From Paramecium tetraurelia (lineage: Eukaryota; Ciliophora; Oligohymenophorea; Peniculida; Parameciidae): DNA of 64,000 nucleotides. This document shows, one piece after another, positions 48,642-61,500 of this stretch (positions within the stretch are counted from its first letter, which is position 1; each line of letters opens with the position of its first letter). A model generated the notes under the pieces. The model saw only the letters and a list, made by a program, of their open reading frames with translations, ran no database searches and was not told the origin of the DNA. The DNA lies in the NCBI RefSeq assembly GCF_000165425.1, contig NW_001799144.1, positions 128,386 through 192,385 of the forward strand. The letters run 5' to 3'. The translations under genes were made by a program, and so were the position numbers.

Positions 48642-48935
48642 TTATAAATATTGTTTGTTTCACTTACTGAGTCGATTTTCGCTTATGACATTTAATTATA
48701 TCTATATTAATAAATTTAATTGATCAATTTTAGAATGCTGCAAATTTTCCATACTGTTTTGTAGTTTTATTATTTGTTGTACCTTTGGGCATTTAAAAAT
48801 TTTTGATTAAACAACAACAATTCAATTTTACACTATCTCTTTTAAAAAAGAGAATTTGAATTACTCTTTAAAGATATCCTGTGATTATTATCTAAATAAA
48901 TTAATATTTTATTCATTTGTTAATTGCTCAAAATA

Positions 48936-50183
48936 ATGAAAAGGTATATTGTGTATCTGTACCAATACAAGGTCCGACTCAAGTTCATCAGATAGATCCT
49001 CCAAGTAATACATCATGTTAATGCTTTAGGAAAAAAGCCAAAAGAGAGCATCGAAAGAATTCAAGTTCATCGAGCAGCTCAAGAAGTACATTTAGCAGTT
49101 AAATTGTCCTAGGAGACAAGAAGAAGAAACAGAAAAAAGAGAAGAAAGAGAAGAAGGAAAAGATTTCATAAAGTAATTCGAACTTTGTGAATTTAGATAT
49201 TGTGGCATCATAAAAGTTGTATATAATTGTGATAGTTTAGAACTTAAAGATCAAGATCTAGATCTAAGTCGAAATCAAAGTCTCATTCAAAATCAAAACC
49301 AAAGGATGACCCAAACATAATAAAAAAAGGAAGGGGTCATATGAATAGTTACCTTTTGTAAGTTTATTCTTGATTTTAATAAGTGGTTGGAAGAATGAAG
49401 ATTTTAGTTAAGCTAATTCCTATTTGAAAAAGTAATCAATCAATCTGTCATTATTTATTAGAATTGATTACAGTATTAGGAAAAAAAACTAACCACCTCC
49501 AACAAATAAACCTTAAGAACAGGGATAAACAACAAATGATGTGAATGTTAATTTAGAGAAAAAAGCAGATGATTAATAAGTATGATTATTAGTTCTTAGA
49601 TTTAATAAGGTGGAAAGAAGAAACTATAATTAAGGAAACTATCGTAGATTTAACAATTCTTAAAATAGAAGATTCGATAAAAGAGATAGGCGTGATTATG
49701 ATAGAAGCCAAAAGAATGATAGGAATGATAGAAACGACAGGAATGATAGGAATGATAAAAATGAAAAAAATGACAGAAATGATAGGAATGATAGAAATGA
49801 TAGGAATGAAAGGAATGATAGGAATGAAAGGAATGATAAAAATGATAAATATGAAAGAAATGAAAGAAATGACAGAAATGATAGAAACGAAAGAAATGAT
49901 AAAGGTGACAGGAATGATAGAAACAACAGTTTCAATAGAGATAGATATAGAAATAGATTCAATGATAGAGATAGAAATAATAGAGATAGAGATCAAAAAG
50001 GAGATGATAGAAGTAATAATTATTAATTTAACATATAAGATTAGAGAAACAATTAATATCATTCTAAATGGATTCACGATTAGTATGAAAAGAATAAAGA
50101 TTAAAGTCCAAATAACAACGTATTAATTCTTTTCTTCTATATTTTAGCAAGTTAAACCTAGAGGATCCCCAATCTACAAATGA
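48936..50183 (+). CDS. Ser/Arg- and Asn-x-Arg-repeat protein, possibly RNA-binding
   Basis: 352 residues with seven introns (48944-48971, 49005-49029, 49219-49240, 49358-49383, 49432-49461, 49580-49609, 50120-50147). Parts in order: Ser-rich start, Lys-rich block, an Arg-Ser/Lys-Ser run (RSRSRSKSKSKSHSKSK) like SR splicing proteins, a Pro/Asn linker, then about 40 near-copies of Asn-Asp/Glu-Arg, and a tail NNQYHSKWIHDQYEK. No RNA-recognition fold is seen. RS and Arg repeats suggest nuclear RNA or mRNP binding. Large plus- and minus-strand standard-code frames over the repeat are shadows. Confidence 0.72.
49685..49935 (+). repeat. Nine-base tandem repeat coding Asn-Asp/Glu-Arg
   Basis: About 25-27 copies of a degenerate 9-base unit of the form GAT AGG AAT, coding Asp-Arg-Asn with Glu and Lys variants. 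It lies inside the gene at 48936. The sharp periodicity produces open frames in several phases on both strands. Confidence 0.85.
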
Positions 50184-50222
50184 GTAAGATAAATATGCAT
50201 ATATATTTTATAAATATATTAT

Positions 50223-52316
50223 TCAAATAGTCTTCATGTCTATCAATCCTTAACAGAAGTCTTTTGGTTTAACAATATGAGTTGAGCCAACCAACTTTGA
50301 TAAATATGAATTATCTTACAGTAATTTAAGAACTAGTAATTTTTTGATTACTTAACAGACTTCTAATTTCTGAATAACTAATTCCCCCAATTACAAATAT
50401 AATCTATTAAATATAAATAATTTACTAATTTAGGAGTGTAATTGATAGTGTCATCACTATCATCAGTTTGTATCATTCTGGCCAATTGTCCTCCTTTTCT
50501 AATTGATTTTCCTCCACCTTTGCTCCCAACACCATCCTCATTTATAATTATAGAATCGAATTTCTAAGGTTTTTTGTAATTAGATTCAATATAGCTTTCC
50601 ACTAAAGTTTCAATCAATGGAGTATTTCTAGATAGCTCAGTACAAGCACTGGCCAATTTATGTTTAGCTTATTTTTTTAAATCGTCATTGACTCTATTAG
50701 AAGATTTAGACTAAAGATTAATTTCATATAATCTACCTTTTTCTGCCCCCCTTTTTAAGGATTGACACCTAAATAAATTAAATTTAAGATTGCTTATTGG
50801 TGTTCAACTTTAATTTTATCAGTTAATATCTTTCTGTCTTTTTCTGACATTTCCAAACCGATGGAGGCTACAATTTTATTTATAACTTACTTAATAAGAT
50901 TAGTCTTAATTTATCATAGTCATCCAGTGTTTCACTCATCAATTTAGTTGCAACAGCACTTTAAATCTTAGTGGTTGAAATACTTTTGCCAGACCCATCA
51001 ATACCAGTGATTAGACTTTGCTCAATCTCTCCTATTTCTTTAAGACCCTTATTTTCAAAGATTGACCAACTCTTTTCAATTAGTTTCTTAATTCAATTTT
51101 AAATCTTTTACCATATGCAAGGTGTATTTTGCTAATAATTCATTATATTAAGGCAATGTCTTAACGATTTCTGACATCTGATTCAAATCTAAATTATTCA
51201 ATTATCCTTAATGCACTTTGGCAGTCGTGTTGTTGTGTACGAATTCTCTAAATTCTGAAGGGATTCCTTCCAACACCTGTATAATGTGTCGATATCTTTA
51301 ATAAATAAATATTGTATTTACTTATATCTATTGAATAAATCATCATTTTCATTAAATATTACTTTCTGTTTAATTTATTTGCCAGCTGCTTCTACTTCAG
51401 TTTCATATATGTCATTTGTTATATCTAATAAATCATAGATCATGGATTGGTAATAAAAATCATGTAATAATGGAGTAGCTACGTCATATGATCGATCTAT
51501 TATCATAACGGTTATCTTTCCAGCTTCTTTTTCAATGTTATCATACTACTCATTTTTCTACTTTACAAAAGAAGCTAGTAATTCTTGTAACCTTGCTGCT
51601 GCTAATTTTGCGACTTGTTCTGATAACCTATTCTCCGCTTAATTATATAAGAATTCAAAGGAATAAAATTTGTTAAATGATATTAGTAAGGTTGACAATT
51701 TATATGAAGCTTCTTTCAATTATTATTAAATATCTAAAAAATCTTCAAAACTAATTTACTTTATTATGTAAAGGCTTTTGTAAGTATTTCTGGGGTTTCA
51801 ATTGTAAATACCTAATCTGAAGTACATGCAAAATCTAAATTCACTATTTTGAAAGAGGCAATTTTAGTTATTAGCTAGTTACCTATAAAATTTATATATG
51901 TATTCCATACATTAAGCTATTTTTTGCATTAATCCTTGATCTATTTCATTTGATAAAAATATATGAACAACACCATATTGAGGATTCTTTTTATCTTTGA
52001 AATCGTCCAATAATCTTTAGATCGACTCTTATGTTGGAGAAATAAAATATATTGCATGTAATTTTGGAAAAGGCTTTCTCCCCAACTCCAATTTCTCAAC
52101 AGCACTTACTCCCAATTCCATTAATCTAAGCATTCAAAGTATAAAATACTCCGCCAATTTCATATATGCTGAAACAACTTTTACAGTCCTTTGGTCAACA
52201 ATCAAAAAATAATTAGTAACATTAGGATTTGTTTAAATCAAAGAAACAAATACTCCTTTGAGTCTCTATTTGCAGATCTTTCTTAGAGAAAATCCATGGC
52301 TTACCCCTTAATCCAT
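50223..52316 (-). CDS. Sec1/Munc18 (SM) family SNARE regulator
   Basis: About 612-621 residues with nine or ten introns of 22-32 nt. Domain 1 starts GVFVSLIQTNPNVTNYFLIV with VVSAYMKLAELMELGVSAVE; KLHAIYFISPTQESI; the central ITVMIIDRSYDVATPLLHDFYYQSM is the SM signature (D-R-x-x-D-x-x-x-P-L-L-H); KLPQY-like VKTLPQYNELLAKYTLH; the end KLIIFVIGGISYSEIRSL with VGSTHIVKPKDF. SM proteins bind syntaxins and are needed for membrane fusion, here perhaps trichocyst or constitutive exocytosis (Sec1/STXBP type). One junction near the C6 run 50748-50753 needs either a 32-nt intron or one extra base. Confidence 0.92.
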
Positions 52317-52368
52317 AATAATAAAGAAGAATTTAATTTATTATAAAATAAATTTACAGAGTAAGTAT

Positions 52369-53232
52369 TCAAAAATTTTAAGTCTTCCTTGAATTATGAC
52401 TATAAGATCTAGGTTAGTTATTGTTAATCTTTTTATCAGAATTTAGAGCATATGATTTCTATGCACTTGAATTGGTTCCATATTTCTGTGAAATTAATGT
52501 CTAGATCATTAGATTTTAATTTTTTAAGGTACTTATTTCTTATTTTATGCATTGTCTTTCATTCTCAAATTTTCTATCAAATTCTGTAGTTTATTATTTA
52601 AGTTTATCTATTTCTTATTTATATAATTAAAGCAATTGATCTTAATTACGTTCTGGCTAATTCCAATCATTTAATTTTGAATTTTAATTATTTTAGGTAG
52701 AAAAGCAATTTTGATTTTTATTTCTTTCTAATTCACTTACTTATTTGATCCTTAGGGTTGCCGATTAGTGTAATTACTCTTAGAATTAAAATATTTGTTA
52801 TTTCAGATTTGTATTTTCTATTAGTGATAATGATATTTATGATTATTGTTCTTCTATAATGATTTGATATTTGGTTTTCATTAATGAAATCATTTTGTCA
52901 TGCTTTTATTATAAAGTTAACAGCTTTTATTAAAGGGATAATTCTTTTTCAGAAAAATCCTATTACTATTTTTATAAGAGCTACCTTAAATGAGAAACTA
53001 ATTTTAAAAGTTGGATTTCCTTACAATCTACTGAACTTGGTAAATATGCTTGATGTTGTTCTTGAATTAGATAAGTATTGCGATTTTCTACTTGAGACTA
53101 CTAGTTTTATCTTTTTATCCTTTATTGTAAAGATTCTTAAAATTTGAATTAGGATTCTTCAGAAAATTAAGATACCAACAAGTCCTCAGTGTTGTTATTG
53201 CAATTAAAACAGAATTAAGAGAGATCACTCAT
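52369..53232 (-). CDS. Coiled-coil protein with N-terminal Cys-x2-Cys
   Basis: 287 residues in one exon. Start MSDLSQFCFNCNNNTEDLL, then a Gln-rich head, a long coiled coil (LLQKQQQDFSEKELSLQQKL onward, QLLQLYKQEIDKLKQQTTEF) and a basic Ser/Asn tail. No enzyme motif. Only the C-terminal half is visible with the standard code. It lies 52 bp upstream of the Sec1 gene on the same strand. Function unknown; filament or centrosome-type role is a guess. Confidence 0.68.
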
Positions 53233-53379
53233 TGAAAGTAGTAATACTTAAATAATTAAACTAAAATAATTCAAATAATAAATATTAAATATAAGAAACT
53301 TATCACTCAAAGAATAGTAATTATAATATGTGTACTTAATGCATAAAATTGTAAATTTAAATAATTAACATTAAATAAA

Positions 53380-55015
53380 TCAATGACCTGCTGCCATAGT
53401 TCCACATACAACACAAGTAACCAAGAATACCCAACTCATACAAAATAATACTTTTATGCCATAATAAAAATATTATTTCTATTTACTTTTGAATCGGTAT
53501 TTCTTGACCTTCTCTACTAATTTGATATAGAATAAACTTGGCAACACAAACTAAATTGAATTACAAAAAACAGCTCCTTTGATATTGAAGACCAATGTGA
53601 GATTATCTAAAAATATAGCTCCACACATTAACAATACGAAAAGAAGAAGTGTTAACAAATAAAATCGAATTTTTTAGGATCTCTTTTTCAACTTAATTTC
53701 TATGAGTTTCTCTTATCTTTTTGAATTTGTTTCATCCAAGAATTCTTTATAATTCTTAACATCTTAAACAGTTTTTTTCTCTGAAGTTAGTTGCTTATAA
53801 ATTTATATGAAGTTGTTTCTTCCACCAAAGAATAATACAGGCAATGTTAGCGTCGTCGAAATAACAAAAGTGATATTCAAAATAACATAAAGTATTGATC
53901 CAACCTCTTAAGATTTTATACTCTTTAAATAATTCGTTTAGATCTATTAACATATTGAGATATAAGTATACATTATTTCCATATGTAGCATAACCTAAGA
54001 TGCCAACACAAAGATATAGAAATGAAGCCATAGAATATCCAGTAAACATCGCATAAGTCATTTTTTGGTCAGTTGGATCCTCCATACCTTTAAAAATGGG
54101 GAATAAATTGAATTGCCAATTATAAGCTAAAAGCAATGTTGGAAGTGCAGTCATAGCGTTTTTGAAATTGAATGTAGATGGAATCAACAAAGAAAAACCT
54201 AAATAAGTAATTTGATCTACCCTCTGGTGTTCCTTCTCTTGTGAAGAAATTGTAAAAGGCCAAGGCAGTAAAGGTGCTAATCGATAGAATTGCAGTTAGA
54301 CTGACAAATCTGAGTTTCTCTATGGATTTTACAATTAAGAGAGGTGTAAGAACGAGTCCAAGCATGCAAAGTAAGAAGGGTCTTGATAAATAAAATGGAA
54401 CCTCGTAGTCATCTCCTTTATAAAACTTAATTAGCAATTAAGATGCATCTCCAAAAATACTAGTTTATTTGATATAGAATACATCAATTCACTTAAACAT
54501 GTTGTTATATTGGAGAGTGTAATAATTAAATTAACTGTGTATATGATCCAACTGTGACGAAATATAAAATATCCAATTGTTGAATAATTACTTTTTTTGC
54601 TTAAATTCTTACATTTAAGTAATACTCTAGAAGCTGTCATACCTAATGAATAGACAATCATCATTATAACAATAGTTAAAATTACACCAAAATTTTTCAT
54701 CACATTTGGCTAATATAGCTATTAAAAGTACAATTCCTAAAATTCCAACTCCAACCATGCTCTTCATAATGGTTATGGATGTCAACAAAAAGGATGCCTT
54801 CGATCCCCTTTTTGCCCATACGGATGATTAACAGTTTGATTCCATGAAACTCTTCTCTATTGCTTCATCACCACTAATTATTTCAACCATAGAAAAAACC
54901 TTAATTGTTTAAAAGGGACTTCATTTTCAGAGCATGGTAAATCAGTTGATAAAGGATATGGATCATAGACATCTTGATAGACAACACTATAGAACGCACT
55001 ATCATCACTTTTCAT
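53380..55015 (-). CDS. Amino-acid transporter, AAAP/SLC38 family
   Basis: 504 residues with introns 54874-54899, 54710-54731, 54460-54482, 54199-54220 and 53944-53971. After a polar N-tail of about 75 residues the first membrane segment reads ITIMKSMVGVGILGIP, the helix-breaking start typical of AAAP carriers. About eleven helices follow, including PTLLLAYNWQFNLFPIFKGM, LCVGILGYATYGNN and the end VLFCMSWVFLVTCVVCGTMA. A long charged loop (KQLTSEKKTVQDVKNYKEF) interrupts the last third. The family moves neutral amino acids with H+ or Na+ at the plasma membrane or lysosome. Confidence 0.88.
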
Positions 55016-55516
55016 CGTATTATTTTTAAATTACTTAAATTTCTATATGGAGTAATAAAAATTTTAATCAATTACGTCTTTTAATCAAATACTATTAATC
55101 TGAGAAATAGATATCATTAAAGTCTAGTGTAACAACTGTTGATTTTAATTGATGAGATTATTTTTAGTTTGAGAAATAAAAATCAATATAATCTATTTCC
55201 TTTTATTTTTATCGAAAACTTTGTAATCACCAACACATTTTAAGACTTAAAAGCAATAATTATTTGTTATAAATTTATTTTTTCAATTTAATAAGATAAT
55301 TCTAGTTAAACTTTTAGATCATTGAATTGATTATCACTATATACTCTTCATATATTATGAATTAGGTAACTTGTTATGAATTTTTTTTAGTTTATTAGGT
55401 TCTTTAAAAATAATTATATTTATTTTAGAATGAAATAAAATAACTATATTCGACATGGTTGCACATAAACACCAACTCTCTATCAATTACTTACTTACTT
55501 GCTTTACTTTCCAAAT
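55016..55516. other. Intergenic between divergent genes
   Basis: 500 bp between the starts of the transporter (-) and DHHC (+) genes. An ATG at 55455 opens a short frame not joined to the DHHC protein. Probably a two-way promoter region; no specific element can be named. Confidence 0.5.
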
Positions 55517-56605
55517 ATGTTAACCTGTTTCTTATTAATATCTTTACTTGATGAATCTGTAAGTGTGTATTTACTATATAGGCTACACATTTTATACTAC
55601 TAGGACTTTTAACTTTACTATCTTTGTTCTCTAGTATTAAAACCACTCTTAGTTGTCCAACCGATGATTTTTTAATATAGCAAGTACAACATCGTAGAAT
55701 GGGGTATGGTTATGCAATTATATAGAAAACCTTTCAATTATGAAAGTTAAAAGCTAGATTCATATTGTGACATTTGTGATGCGTATGTGAAAGAAAATAC
55801 AAAGCATTGCAAACATTGTAATAGGTTGTTCCAATTTATTATTTTAGATGTTCTCAAGAGTTTGATCATCATTGTAAATGGGTCAATAATTGTGTTGGGA
55901 ATAAAAATTATAAAATTTTTATAATGATGATAACGACAACCATGCTTCAACTCTTTTACACAGCTATTGTTTATATTAGAATTATAAAATTATATAATAC
56001 TGAGCATGAAAAACTATTAATAAACAATGAAATTCAAAAGTTTGTAACAAATTTCATTTAAGTTTAAGCATTTTTATGATGAAAACGATTTAGATATCAA
56101 ATACACACTCTCAATAATTATGCTTGTGGATTCCTCTATTTTTTCTATATTGCTCTTCTAATTATTCATTTTCCATATTTATCTTATGATCAAAGGAATC
56201 ACCACTTATGAATTCATAGTGAAATCTGATATCAAAAGAATAAATCCATAAATTAATGTTCTCAATGTTAAACCTGAAGTATTGCCAAATGGAACTACAT
56301 AAACAAATTTAAATTTACAGGTGAACAATAAAAATACGATGTACTTGTTGAAGGGTAACTTTTTAGAATCGAGTTAAATTGTAGTGAATAGTAATTGGCC
56401 TAAGAACCTTAAGAAAAATAGGGCAACTCAACAGATATAGTTTTCAATAATTAGGTCTTAGCATGAAAATATATATATAATTAATAAATTGATGCAAAAT
56501 TTATTAAGTGAAAATCATATCATGGTTCAAAATCTCTGTTCTTTAATTGCCTATTGTCTCCAGCTTTCACTAAATTCGTTTAGATTAGCCATAAATTCCT
56601 CTTGA
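55517..56605 (+). CDS. DHHC-type protein S-acyltransferase
   Basis: 333 residues with introns 55559-55581, 55704-55725, 55825-55847 and 56044-56062 (19 nt, the shortest in the window). Two N-terminal membrane helices (LTCFLLISLLDES and FILLGLLTLLSLFSS) with a TTLSCPTDDF-type loop, then the Cys-rich core YCDICDAYVKENTKHCKHCN, the catalytic EFDHHCKWVNNCVGNKNY, and two further helices (MMITTTMLQLFYTAIVYI; IIMLVDSSIFSILLF). The enzyme attaches palmitate to Cys of membrane proteins. The start at 55517 is the first in-frame ATG. The 3' end is unclear: the frame runs to 56605, overlapping the next gene by about 80 bp. Confidence 0.88.
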
Positions 56606-57630
56606 TATCCTATTGGAGCTGTTTATGGATTTTTTAAGGAGTTCAAATTTAGAGTCAAACCCAATGCTCCCTTTTTTTATGGATCCTATTACTTTTTAAT
56701 ATAGTAATTATAAAATTTTCCGAATGGGGCTGATTCTTCTGACATAATGGATATATTTTCTTCAAAGTTCTTGATATCTGATTGATGTTTTTAGGTTTCA
56801 GCTTAATCACCGTGTTGTTCCATTATTTAGGGATTATTTAGATTCGTGTATCGAAGTGTAAAGAGAAGAGAGTTTAGGGTCTCTTCGGTTTTGATAGTAA
56901 TTTGCTTCTATTCTTAGATTCGATCCTAGAGGATTTTTTGCTATTGTTGCAATTCAGAGTTACAGTTTTGCAATTTGACAATTTCATTCATCTAAGAGGT
57001 TAGTTTCTATTAAATTTATTTAGCCAATATTAAAAACAAGGCTTTGAGATTAGAAAACACATTGACTTTCAATTCTGCTTCCTTTAATTCAAGTTATTCC
57101 AAGAGTTCTTAAAATTTAGTGAGTGTAATCGAGTCCTATTGCTTCTTGCATTCTTCGGCAGTAAAGATGTCAATTTAGAGAAAGGGTGCTTTAATATTAA
57201 ATTCTTTGTCCGGTAATGTAAAACTTGATGTATCATCAGAGGTATGATATTTTTAGGGTTTGTTAACAATTTTATCTTGGATGATACTTGTTAGATAGCT
57301 TTGCGAGAATTATGAATGAGATCCTCTAAGAACTATTATTTTAAGATAATAATAGGATATTTACTTTCATCTAATAATTTCTATTTGATGTCAGAGGTTG
57401 CTTTAGACTACAATTTGGAGTGGGCTTTTTAGTTGCTATTGTAGGATCTGTTCAGGTTTTGTTTTGTTGAAGAATTCAATAAATATTTATTTGAACAACA
57501 TTTAACTTTCGGAGTATGATTCCTTTCTTTCGATTTATCAAGAGATGTATGCTAATATAAAATAATTTAAATGATTTACATGTTTTGTCAGTTGATCTAA
57601 TTCTGATTTAATATTACTTTATCTGTTCAT
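56527..57630 (-). CDS. Coiled-coil protein of unknown role
   Basis: About 358 residues with one 28-nt intron (57552-57579). Start MNRQSNIKSELDQLTKHHTS, a basic Ser/Asn-rich segment, then alternating helices (LLDESKYPIIILKQQFLEDL; LTKFQELLEQLELKEAEL; CNSELQQQQKILQDRIQEQ) and a C-terminal ESAPFGKFYNYY-type part, ending ESWRQQAIKEQRF. The frame lacks one base in the T5 run 57250-57254 (A5 on the coding strand). No domain recognised; the helical pattern is like nuclear pore Nsp1/Nup62-type or centriolar coils, but this is weak. Confidence 0.6.
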
Positions 57631-57674
57631 TTATTTATTAAATTAATGTTAAATAGCTCGTTATATTTAACAAG

Positions 57675-57863
57675 ATGGAGAAAAAAATAGATTAGAGTTA
57701 TCAATTTAAATTATCAAACCAAACGAAATGGAGATATAATCAAGGGCAAACAAGTCATCGATATGCTTTTAAAACTCAATTTATTAATGACTTTATTAAA
57801 TTATAGAAACATTATAAATGTAGACAGAAAGACAGATTATTGTTATTTTATTTTAAACTCTGA
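57675..57863 (+). CDS. Possible 62-residue basic protein
   Basis: Frame from MEKKIDQSYQFKLSNQTKWR to LLLFYFKL, then TGA; rich in Lys, Gln and aromatic residues, with TAG and TAA used as Gln. No motif. It starts 45 bp from the start of the divergent coiled-coil gene. It could be chance in A+T-rich DNA. Confidence 0.3.
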
Positions 57864-58580
57864 ATTGATTGGAGTTGTGTAATGTCCTAAATCTATCAAT
57901 GTTCTCCTCTAAATACTAGTGATATTCAATATTTGCAAAGAAATTTTATTCACTAATTAATGTGACTATTTGGTTATTTAATTTTAATTCAGACTTTACT
58001 TTTAAGTCATTCACAAACTTATAAATATGTCTATTATTAAACATCTTTGAATGAAAATTATGAATTTCATTAAATGGTGAAATATGTAGGATAAGTATGA
58101 TCAAACTGAATGTTGCAATACTTAGAGAGATAAAAGTGACACAGATTCTCTATCGATGAGATTTCAATATTCTACTCTCAATATTATAGATGAGTTTGTT
58201 CGATTAAATGCTAATTTCTGACAGAGTTAAAATCTCACTTTTGAATATTTGCCTTATGAAATTTAAATATTTATAAAGATATTAATTAATTAAATTTTAT
58301 TTCAATATTATCATCTAATCTATACCCATAATCCTAATTCTAAACTCTATTATTAAAGGATGCAGTTATTCATTAGTCATATGTTGTCATATTATAAATG
58401 ACTTTACAGGAAAATACATATTAAGTATTTTTTCGATATTTTTCCAATAATCTGAATACTTCTTGAAGACCTTGAGATTGCATCAATATAGATAAGTTTT
58501 TTGTATTCATATCGATATCGAAGGTTTGATTGATTAACATTGTAAAAGTAATTTCGTTGTAAAATAATTCATAATTAAAA
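57864..58580. other. Intergenic, no gene seen
   Basis: About 700 bp of A+T-rich sequence before the calcium ATPase, with only short frames. It presumably contains the ATPase promoter. Confidence 0.5.
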
Positions 58581-61500
58581 ATGAGCAGAGTAAATCTCAT
58601 TGAAAAGAACTCTGATTCTGAGTTAGTTCGCTAAGGGGAGGACGGAGACTTCAAAAATCTGTTTAAACTTGACAATATTCGAGAAGGGGCTTCTTTAGGA
58701 CTCGTATAATAATTGGGAGGAGAACAAGGATTGGCAAAAATATTTCAAGTAGATTTGAAGGTACTATTTATTTTTGCAAGTCTAGCGTGGTGTACAAGAC
58801 GAAGAATAAGCAAGCACGCTGAGAAATAGATACGGAGCTAATTTACCTATTGTAAAAGAGTTAACACCTTTATGGAAATTAATTGTAGAGTGTTTGGGTG
58901 ATACAATGTTGTAGATTTTAATTGTAGCAGCAATTGTATCGACAATTTTGGGGATAATCGAAGGTGAAGGTGGATGGTATGAAGGGTAAATTTAGAATTT
59001 GATTAGTTAGCTTAACTATATTTTTGGCAATCTTCTTGATCATCGGAATTACAGCAGGCAACAACTATGCAAAGGAGAGACAATTTGCTAAATTATAATC
59101 AAAGCTGGATGAGGGAAACGTGTAAGTAAAGAGAGGTGGAAGTGTAATAACAATTAGCAATAAGGATATTGTGGTTGGTGACGTCTTATTATTTTAACTT
59201 GGAGATATTTTCAATGTAGATGGTGAGTATAACATTTGATTTTAGGACTGTATTTGAGTGGCAGCGAAGTGAAGATAGATGAATCCGCAATGACAGGGGA
59301 GTCTGATGAAATGCTGAAGGCATCACTTGATGTATGTTTGAAGGACTAAAAAGGAAAATCACCATTTTTGATGTCAGGAACCAAGGTTAATGAAGGAACA
59401 GGAGTAATGTTGGTGTTGTAAGGTAATGCGATCAAAAATTGAATTATTTTTAGTGGGTGAGAAGACAGTGCAGAATGAAATGAAGAGATTAGGTGAAAGT
59501 GACAGTACACCGACTCCTTTGCAAGTAAAATTAGAAGCAGTGGCAGAAACTATAGGTAAGGTAGGTGTAATTGTGGCAATATTAACATTCGTTATTCTGT
59601 TGGTTCGACTATTCATAGAATATGCACAGAATGATGAATAGACATTTTGGGAATAATTTTGGCATCTGGATTGTCTCCAAAGAATACTCAAATTTTTCAT
59701 GATCGGTGTTACTATTATCGTTGTGGCTGTTCCAGAGGGTCTACCTTTGGCTGTTACTATTACCTTGGCCTTTTCGGTGAACAAAATGAAAGATGAATAA
59801 AATTTAGTTAAGACTCTTGCCTCTTGTGAAATTATGGGAGGAGTCAACAATATTTGTAGTGATAAAACTGGTACTCTGACAATGAATACGATGCAAGTCA
59901 GTTCATTTTTTGGTTAAGGTTCTAATTATAAGGATTATCAATTACCATAAATCAAAGAATTATAGAAAGATTATTTAGATCTCTTGGCTGCCAGCAATCT
60001 CTATAATTCAAATGCATATCCAAAAAGAGGAATTAATGGAAAGTTTGAATAGATAGGAAACAAAACAGAATGTGCTTTGATAGAGTTTTGCGATATGTTA
60101 GGTTATTAGCTTTCGAGTTATAGACCATCAGATAATATCTTAAGAGTGATTCCTCTAAATTCAAAGAGAAAGATGATGATTACAATTGTCAACCATAATA
60201 ACAAGATATATTTATTCAGCAAAGGTGCTCCTGAAATGGTATTGAAAAAATGCACTAAATTTATTAATTCAAATGGAGATGAAGTCCAATTGACACCTTA
60301 GGATGCAAAGAACATGTTGACAATAATTGAAGATTATGCTGGTTAGGCACTTAGAACATTAGGAAATGCTTACAAAATATTAAATTACCATCTCGAATAT
60401 GATTTCGAATCTATTCCAGAAGAATATCTTTTAAATGATTTGACTTTAATAAATATAGCTGGAATCAAAGATCCTGTTAGACCTGACGTACCAAGTGCTA
60501 TTTAATAGTGTTATAGATCAGGAATAATAGTAAGAATGGTAACAGGTGATAACATTAATACAGCCAAAGCTATTGCAAGAGATTGCAAAATTCTAGGACC
60601 AGATAGTGACTTACATGAATATGAAGCCATGGAAGGATCCTAATTTAGGTAATTGACTGGCGGTTTGAATAAAGTAGTTAAGGATGGAGTTGAAGTACAA
60701 GAAGTCAAGAATCTCTTAAAATTTTAAGAAATTGCTGTTCACTTGAAGGTATTGGCAAGAGCAACACCTGAGGATAAATTTATATTGGCAACAGGATTGA
60801 AATAACTAGATAATGTGATTGCAGTGACTGGAGATGGAACTAATGATGCTCCTGCTTTAAGGAAGGCAGATGTTGGATTTGCTATGGGTATCACAGGTAC
60901 AGATGTTTGTAAAGATGCTGCCGACATCATATTATTAGATGACATTTTAGTTCCATAATCACTGCATGCAAATGGGGAAGAAATATCTATAATTGTATTC
61001 GTAAATTCATCTAATTTTAATTGACCTGTCAATGTTGTGGCTCTATTTATGAGTGTGCTTGGAGCAGCTGTTACCAAGGAAGCTCCTTTGACAAGTATTC
61101 AAATGCTGTGGGTGAATCTAATCATGGACACTTTTGCATCATTAGCATTGGCAACTGAACCACCCAGTGATAGACTATTAAATAGGAAACCTTATGGTAA
61201 AAGAGAGAGCATTGTCAATTCAATTATGTACAGAACAGTTATTGGAGCCAGTATATATTAGATTGCTATTTTGTGTCTAATCTTGTTTATTCCAAATAGA
61301 GTATTTGAGTTTGATGACTCCTTGGATGAGGAATATGAAGGCAGACCAATATAAAGATTAACAATGTTCTTTTAAACATTTGTTTTAATGTAAATTTGCA
61401 ATTCGATCAGTTGCAGAAAATTAGATGAAGTATCTCTTAATCCTTTTAGTGGATTATTCAACAATTCCTTATTTTGGTTGATAAATTTAATTGAAGTAGG

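Noticed and set aside
49589-50126. Long Ile/Ser-, Leu/Ser- and Met/Glu-rich frames on both strands
   Set aside because: The 9-base repeat of the Asn-x-Arg gene opens several frames; only the spliced plus-strand frame joins protein-like exons.
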